From assembly GCA_002336985.1 (NCBI GenBank), contig DDFE01000224.1:1-18367 (forward strand): a DNA stretch of 18,367 nucleotides, given 5' to 3'. The translations under genes and the position numbers were made by a program. The stretch is from Sphingomonadales bacterium UBA1936 (GTDB taxonomy: Bacteria > Pseudomonadota > Alphaproteobacteria > Sphingomonadales > Sphingomonadaceae). A model generated the notes under the pieces. That model was not told where the DNA came from. It ran no database searches and was given only the letters and a program-made list of their open reading frames with translations. Positions 14,522 to 18,367 of the stretch are shown here, piece by piece (position 1 is the stretch's first letter; each line of letters opens with the position of its first letter).

Positions 14522-16270
14522 GTGACCGATTTCACGACGGGGGTTGAACAAGTCCAGGACAATTCGGAGCAGGTCGAAGCATTCGACCTGACGACCGGCG
14601 ATGTCGTCGTGTCTGGCGTCGTTGGATCGAGCCTTGGCGGTATCGTCACTGCGACAGTGCCGCTATTGGCGCTTGCGGCATGCGGTGGCGATGGCAGCGC
14701 TGGTTCTACGGGATCGGCCTCCCCCACTCCTCCGCCCGCAGCCCCGACGCCTCCTACGACAGCTCAGGCAGGCCGCTTTCTCGCACAGTCATCGATGGGT
14801 TCGAGCCGTGCCGACGTCGATAAGGTGGTCGCAACGGGTTACGACGCCTGGCTGACCGAGCAGTTCGCCATGCCGCGCGCCACGACCTTCTGGGACTGGC
14901 TGGTTGCCGGAGGCTATAATGCCGTGGCGAACCGCGACACGCAGAACGGGTTCGATGCAGCCGTCTGGAAACAGCTGATTTCAGGGCAGGACCAGCTGCG
15001 CCAGCGTGTCGGCACCGCCCTGCTCAACCAGCTCGTCGTCGGCATCGACGGTCTCAACACCAATTGGACCGCCTTCGCCATGGCGGCTTATATGGACGTG
15101 CTGTGGGATAACGCGTTCGGCAATTACCGCGACATTCTCGACAAGATTTCGACGAACGCGGCGATGAGTGTCTGGCTGACGTTCGCTGGCAATCGGAAAG
15201 CGAATACATCGACCGGCGCCCAGCCCGATGAGAATTATGCGCGCGAGTTGATGCAGCTCTTTTCGCTCGGGCTGTACAAGCTCAATGCGGACGGGACGCA
15301 GCAGCTTGCGGGTAGCAACCCGGTAGAAACCTACGGCCCCGATGACGTTTCGGGCCTGGCGCGGGTCTTCACGGGCTTCAACCTCGACTCGACCGATTCA
15401 ACGACGCCCGACCGGTTGCGGCGCCCCCTGATTAACACGGCATCTCAGCACGAGTTGGGAACCAAGACGTTCCTTGGCGTGACGATCCCTGCAAACACCA
15501 CGGGCTTTGACTCGCTCAAGATCGCGCTCGACACGATCTTTGCGCACCAGAACATCGCGCCATTCGTATCGAAACAGCTGATCCAGCACCTGGTTACCAG
15601 CAATCCCTCGGCCGCCTATGTCGGGCGCGTTTCGGCGGTGTTCGCAAACAACGGCAGCGGCGTCCGGGGCGACATGAAGGCCATTGTCCGTGCGATCCTT
15701 ACCGATACCGAAGCGCGTTCGGATGCCAGCCTGAGTGCCGTCAATGGCGGTAAGCTGCGCGAACCGGTCAATCGCCTGACCGGATGGGCACGCGCCTTCG
15801 GTGTCACATCGCCCAGCGATGCCTGGGCCATCGGCAATACCAGCAGCACGACGAATCGCCTGGCGCAGTCGATCGGGCATAGCGGTAGCGTCTTCAATTT
15901 CTTCCGCCCCGGTTATGCGCCACCGAATACGGCAATTGCGACGGCCGGGTTGGTTGCACCCGAAATGCAGATCACGAACGAACCGACGGTGATCGCCTAC
16001 GTCAATTACATGCAGACCTTGATCCAGTCGGGCACGGGCGATGTGAAGGCCGATTATACGTCGATCCTGACCAAGGCGGCCGACAGCCAGGCCCTGATCG
16101 ACGAGGTCAATTTGCTCGTGGCGGCGGGACAGCTTTCGTCGACGACTGTCGCCACGATCAAGACCGCCATCGACAGCATCGGCACGACCACCGCGGCGCT
16201 GCTCAACAACCGGGTCTATGCCGCCATCCTGCTGACCATGGCCGCGCCCGACTATCTGGTTCAGAAATAA
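14522..16270 (+). CDS. DUF1800 domain protein, probable exported lipoprotein
   Basis: This 582-residue protein carries the DUF1800 domain from about residue 80. Typical segments are ENYARELMQLFSLGLYKL, GPDDVSGLARVFTGF, FVSKQLIQHLVTS and GSVFNFFRPGYAPPN. The start is GTG with AGGGGGA seven bases upstream. The N-terminus is odd: about 40 acidic or neutral residues without Lys or Arg precede a hydrophobic stretch that ends in LLALAAC (Cys54). This resembles a lipobox but lacks the usual basic n-region. A Ser/Pro/Thr-rich linker (SPTPPPAAPTPPTT) follows. It is paired with the downstream DUF1501 gene 11 bases away, a widespread combination whose function is not established. Extracytoplasmic location is likely. 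Confidence 0.9.
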   Translation: MTDFTTGVEQVQDNSEQVEAFDLTTGDVVVSGVVGSSLGGIVTATVPLLALAACGGDGSAGSTGSASPTPPPAAPTPPTTAQAGRFLAQSSMGSSRADVDKVVATGYDAWLTEQFAMPRATTFWDWLVAGGYNAVANRDTQNGFDAAVWKQLISGQDQLRQRVGTALLNQLVVGIDGLNTNWTAFAMAAYMDVLWDNAFGNYRDILDKISTNAAMSVWLTFAGNRKANTSTGAQPDENYARELMQLFSLGLYKLNADGTQQLAGSNPVETYGPDDVSGLARVFTGFNLDSTDSTTPDRLRRPLINTASQHELGTKTFLGVTIPANTTGFDSLKIALDTIFAHQNIAPFVSKQLIQHLVTSNPSAAYVGRVSAVFANNGSGVRGDMKAIVRAILTDTEARSDASLSAVNGGKLREPVNRLTGWARAFGVTSPSDAWAIGNTSSTTNRLAQSIGHSGSVFNFFRPGYAPPNTAIATAGLVAPEMQITNEPTVIAYVNYMQTLIQSGTGDVKADYTSILTKAADSQALIDEVNLLVAAGQLSSTTVATIKTAIDSIGTTTAALLNNRVYAAILLTMAAPDYLVQK

Positions 16271-16281
16271 GGGGCATGGGG

Positions 16282-17649
16282 ATGTTCGAAGATCAATCAC
16301 GCCGCGCCTTCCTCAAGCGTTCCGGCATGCTGGGGGTCGGCGCCGCCAGCCCGTTCGTCATGAACCTTGCCGCAATGGGCGAAGCGGCCGCGTCGGTGAA
16401 CACCGACTACAAGGCGCTGGTGTGTATCTTCCTGTTCGGCGGGAACGACTATGCGAACACTCTGCCGCCTTACGATCAGGCGAGCTACAACGCATATCAG
16501 GCGCAACGATCCGTACTCGCTCATGCACGGGCCTCGCTCGACGCCACAGTGCTGAATCCAACAACCCCCTTGCCCGGCGGCCGGCAGTTCGCGCTGGCGC
16601 CGACACTGTCGCCATTGCTGCCGATCTTCGACGCGGGTCGCATGGCGGCCGTGCTGAATGTGGGAACGCTGGTCGAACCCTTGACCAAGGCGCAGTACAA
16701 CGCGCGTTCGGCACGGATCCCGCCGAAGCTCTTCTCGCATAACGACCAGCAATCCTACTGGCAGGCGTCGAGCCCGGAAGGCGCGACTTCTGGCTGGGGC
16801 GGCCGCATTGGTGATCTCCTCCAGTCGGGCAACGGAAGCTCTACCCTGACCTGCATCAATGCGAGCAGCAATGCGGTGTTTCTGACCGGACGCCAGGCAA
16901 TACAGTATTCGGTCGGTACCAGTGGTCCCATCGCATTGAGCGGGCGGACATCTTTGTACGGCTCCGGCGCGGCAGCCACGGCACTGCAATCGCTGATGGG
17001 CGGGACCAATGCCGGCCTGATCGCGAATGAGCATGCAAAGGTCAGCAAACGTTCGCTGGACACCTATGCGGCGGTCAATACCGCCTTGGCCGCAGCGCCG
17101 ACTATCGCGACTGCTTTCCCAACATCGTCGCTCGGCCAGCAACTGCGGATCGTCGCGCGCATGATCTCGATGAGCAGCCAGCTTGGCGCACGCCGGCAGG
17201 TTTTCTTCGTGTCGACCGGCGGGTTCGACCTGCACGATTCGCTCGTTGCGCAGCACCCCGGGCTGATGGCCAATCTCGCCGCTTCGGCGAAGGCGTTCTA
17301 CGATGCCACGGTCGAACTCGGGATTTCGGATAAGGTGACGCAATTCACCGCTTCGGATTTCGGCCGCACTCTGTTGGCGAACACCGACGGCTCCGACCAT
17401 GGCTGGGGTTCGATGCACTTCGTATTGGGTGGTGCCGTAAACGGGAAGCGCCTGTACGGAACGGCGCCGGAATATGCCAACAACGGTCCCAGTGACGTTG
17501 GTCAGGGCCGGTTGCTTCCGACGACCTCTGTGGACCAGTATGCGGCAACGCTGGCAAGCTGGTTCGGCGTCTCGAACACCGACATGTCGACGGTTCTGCC
17601 GAACATCAACAACTACAATCCATCGACCTGGAATCTCGGGTTCGTTTGA
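16282..17649 (+). CDS. DUF1501 domain protein with Tat signal
   Basis: This 455-residue protein begins with a twin-arginine signal SRRAFLKR (residues 6-13) and a hydrophobic stretch ending AAMGEAAA, so it is probably exported folded. DUF1501 belongs to the alkaline phosphatase/sulfatase-like superfamily. Conserved family segments are VCIFLFGGNDYANTLPPYD, SHNDQQSYWQAS, FVSTGGFDLHDSL, TASDFGRTLLAN and DGSDHGWGSMHFVLGG. The ATG at 16282 is preferred over the ATG at 16276 because AAGGGG ends seven bases before it, whereas it nearly touches the first. It follows the DUF1800 gene as a two-gene operon. Hydrolysis of a phosphate or sulfate ester has not been shown for the family and is only a possibility. 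Confidence 0.9.
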   Translation: MFEDQSRRAFLKRSGMLGVGAASPFVMNLAAMGEAAASVNTDYKALVCIFLFGGNDYANTLPPYDQASYNAYQAQRSVLAHARASLDATVLNPTTPLPGGRQFALAPTLSPLLPIFDAGRMAAVLNVGTLVEPLTKAQYNARSARIPPKLFSHNDQQSYWQASSPEGATSGWGGRIGDLLQSGNGSSTLTCINASSNAVFLTGRQAIQYSVGTSGPIALSGRTSLYGSGAAATALQSLMGGTNAGLIANEHAKVSKRSLDTYAAVNTALAAAPTIATAFPTSSLGQQLRIVARMISMSSQLGARRQVFFVSTGGFDLHDSLVAQHPGLMANLAASAKAFYDATVELGISDKVTQFTASDFGRTLLANTDGSDHGWGSMHFVLGGAVNGKRLYGTAPEYANNGPSDVGQGRLLPTTSVDQYAATLASWFGVSNTDMSTVLPNINNYNPSTWNLGFV

Positions 17650-17659
17650 TGGCAAGGCG

Positions 17660-17734
17660 TGGTGGGCGCAGCAGGGATTGAACCTGCGACCCCACCCGTG
17701 TGAAGGGTGTGCTCTACCGCTGAGCTATGCGCCC
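17660..17734 (-). tRNA. tRNA-Val(CAC)
   Basis: On the minus strand the acceptor stem GGGCGCA (from 17734) pairs with TGCGCCC (17670-17664). The D arm is AGCTCAGCGGTAGAGC, the anticodon stem CACCC/GGGTG holds loop TTCACAC with anticodon CAC, and the T arm GCAGGTTCAATCCCTGC is complete. The discriminator is A and the CCA end is encoded (17662-17660). It lies downstream of hupB, an order common in sphingomonads. Confidence 0.96.
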
Positions 17735-17787
17735 ACGCCTGAAAGCGAAGAGGCGACCGCTTGAGCCAAGCCGTCGCCCGTTCGAGG

Positions 17788-17806
17788 TGCGCCGACTAGC
17801 GGCGCA
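17788..17806 (-). terminator. Hairpin downstream of hupB
   Basis: TGCGCCG (17788-17794) and CGGCGCA (17800-17806) form a 7-bp perfect stem with a five-base loop, 20 bases past the hupB stop codon. No U-tract follows on the minus strand, so termination may be weak or Rho-assisted. Confidence 0.45.
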
Positions 17807-17826
17807 GCATCAACCTGTAAAGCCGG

Positions 17827-18099
17827 TCAGTTGACCGAGTCTTTGAGGCCCTTGCCAGCCTTGAATTTCGGCTGCGAGGAGGCCTTGATCGACATGGGTT
17901 CGCCGGTCCGCGGATTGCGGCCGGTCGAGGCCTTGCGCTTGGTGACAGTGAAAGTGCCGAAGCCGACGAGGCGGACTTCGTCACCACGTTTCAGCGCGCC
18001 GCTGATGGTGTCGAACACTGCTTCCACCGCCTTGACAGCGTCGCCCTTTGATAGGCCTGCCGTATCGGCGACATGGCCGATCAATTCCTGTTTGTTCAT
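17827..18099 (-). CDS. hupB: HU-family DNA-binding protein
   Basis: This 90-residue histone-like protein bends and compacts DNA as a dimer. The N-terminal helices are MNKQELIGHVADTAGLSKGDA and VEAVFDTISGALKRGD. The beta-arm region carries VRLVGFGTFTVTKRKAS and the HU signature GRNPRTGEPMSIKAS with the intercalating Pro of the RNPxTG motif. It ends FKAGKGLKDSVN. The length is standard for the family, so the ATG at 18099 is chosen over an upstream frame extension to 18186. A TTGACT hexamer on the minus strand (18193-18188) may be its -35 element, but no convincing -10 was found. It follows the lon 3' end on the same strand, as in many proteobacteria. Confidence 0.96.
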   Translation of the reverse strand: MNKQELIGHVADTAGLSKGDAVKAVEAVFDTISGALKRGDEVRLVGFGTFTVTKRKASTGRNPRTGEPMSIKASSQPKFKAGKGLKDSVN

Positions 18100-18201
18100 A
18101 CCCCAAGCATCCCCCATGAAAGACTCCGCTCCCGTAGCGGAATCGCGGACCGGATAGCCGCGTACAAGACACCGAGTCGCAAGCACGAGTCAAAACAAAA
18201 G

Positions 18202-18224
18202 CGTAATCAAATGTAACGATTACG
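18202..18224. repeat. Inverted repeat upstream of the hupB promoter region
   Basis: CGTAATC (18202-18208) and GATTACG (18218-18224) are perfect inverted arms nine bases apart, in the lon-hupB spacer just upstream of the TTGACT hexamer. It may be a regulator site for hupB; no known consensus was matched. Confidence 0.35.
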
Positions 18225-18239
18225 TGCCGTTTTGCGGCA
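18225..18239 (-). terminator. Small hairpin downstream of the lon stop codon
   Basis: TGCCG (18225-18229) and CGGCA (18235-18239) form a 5-bp stem with a five-base loop, 11 bases past the stop of the upstream minus-strand gene. There is no U-tract in that direction; T residues lie on the plus-strand side. A weak terminator at most. Confidence 0.35.
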
Positions 18240-18250
18240 TTTGACCCATG

Positions 18251-18367
18251 TCAGTGCCGCGCGCCGTCCTCGATGGGGGCCGAAACGGGAAACGGAGGCT
18301 GTGCCGCCAGCTCGTCCGCCTCGGTCCATTCGATCGGCGACAGCGGTTCGGTGAGCGCGAGCGCCAG
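18251..18367 (-). CDS. lon: C-terminal end of Lon protease (runs off right edge)
   Basis: The last 38 codons of a minus-strand gene are visible, ending ...GARH with TGA at 18253-18251. The segment LALALTEPLSPIEW resembles the end of the Lon proteolytic domain, where a VLxxAL helix is followed by a proline and a variable tail. The tail here is acidic and Pro/Ala-rich (TEADELAAQPP, then PVSAPIED). Position supports the call: lon directly precedes hupB in many proteobacteria. No catalytic residue lies in the visible part, so the identification rests on a short tail plus gene order. Confidence 0.68.
   Translation of the reverse strand: MALALTEPLSPIEWTEADELAAQPPFPVSAPIEDGARH

Noticed and set aside
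17660..17734. tRNA-Val as an integration site for a genomic island covering the sulfosugar locus
   Set aside because: No integrase gene and no second copy of the tRNA 3' end were seen in the window, and gene style does not change at the tRNA.

Overview
The window looks like chromosomal DNA of a sphingomonad (order Sphingomonadales). The DNA is GC-rich, two large TonB-dependent receptors are present, a DUF1800/DUF1501 pair is present, and the right end has the order lon, hupB, tRNA-Val(CAC). No mobile element, CRISPR array or rRNA was seen, and no stretch over 300 bases lacks a gene.

Left block (1-5040, all minus strand). In transcription order this holds a surface-lipoprotein gene, a TonB-dependent receptor and the first gene of a type II secretion system (gspC, cut by the window edge). 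This matches the elpS / T2SS locus described in Caulobacter crescentus, where a phosphate-starvation lipoprotein is released with help from the neighbouring T2SS. Six 11-base units in register, shaped like PhoB half-sites, lie upstream of the lipoprotein gene. They suggest Pho control here too.

Middle block (5051-14149). This is a divergent catabolic locus around a LacI-type repressor. Leftward run a Gfo/Idh/MocA oxidoreductase, a TonB-dependent receptor, an MFS importer and a YeiH-type sulfate/sulfite exporter; the last three are joined by GTGA stop/start overlaps. Rightward run lacI, an aldo-keto reductase and an SsuD-like flavin monooxygenase, the last two also joined by a GTGA overlap. 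A 14-base operator sequence with a central CG occurs exactly twice, in opposite orientation: once in the divergent spacer and once just upstream of the aldo-keto reductase. The best reading is a sulfosugar (probably sulfoquinovose) desulfurisation locus of the sulfo-SMO type. The monooxygenase would split the C-S bond, the reductase would turn the resulting 6-aldehyde into glucose, the Gfo/Idh/MocA protein would be an NAD-dependent glycosidase (GH188-like), and the exporter would remove sulfite or sulfate. Uptake would use a TonB receptor plus MFS instead of an ABC importer. No flavin reductase is in the window. The substrate is an inference.

Right block (14163-18367). A small lipoprotein gene has a consensus -10 box inside the end of the monooxygenase gene. 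It is followed by the DUF1800/DUF1501 pair, then on the minus strand tRNA-Val, hupB and the 3' end of lon.
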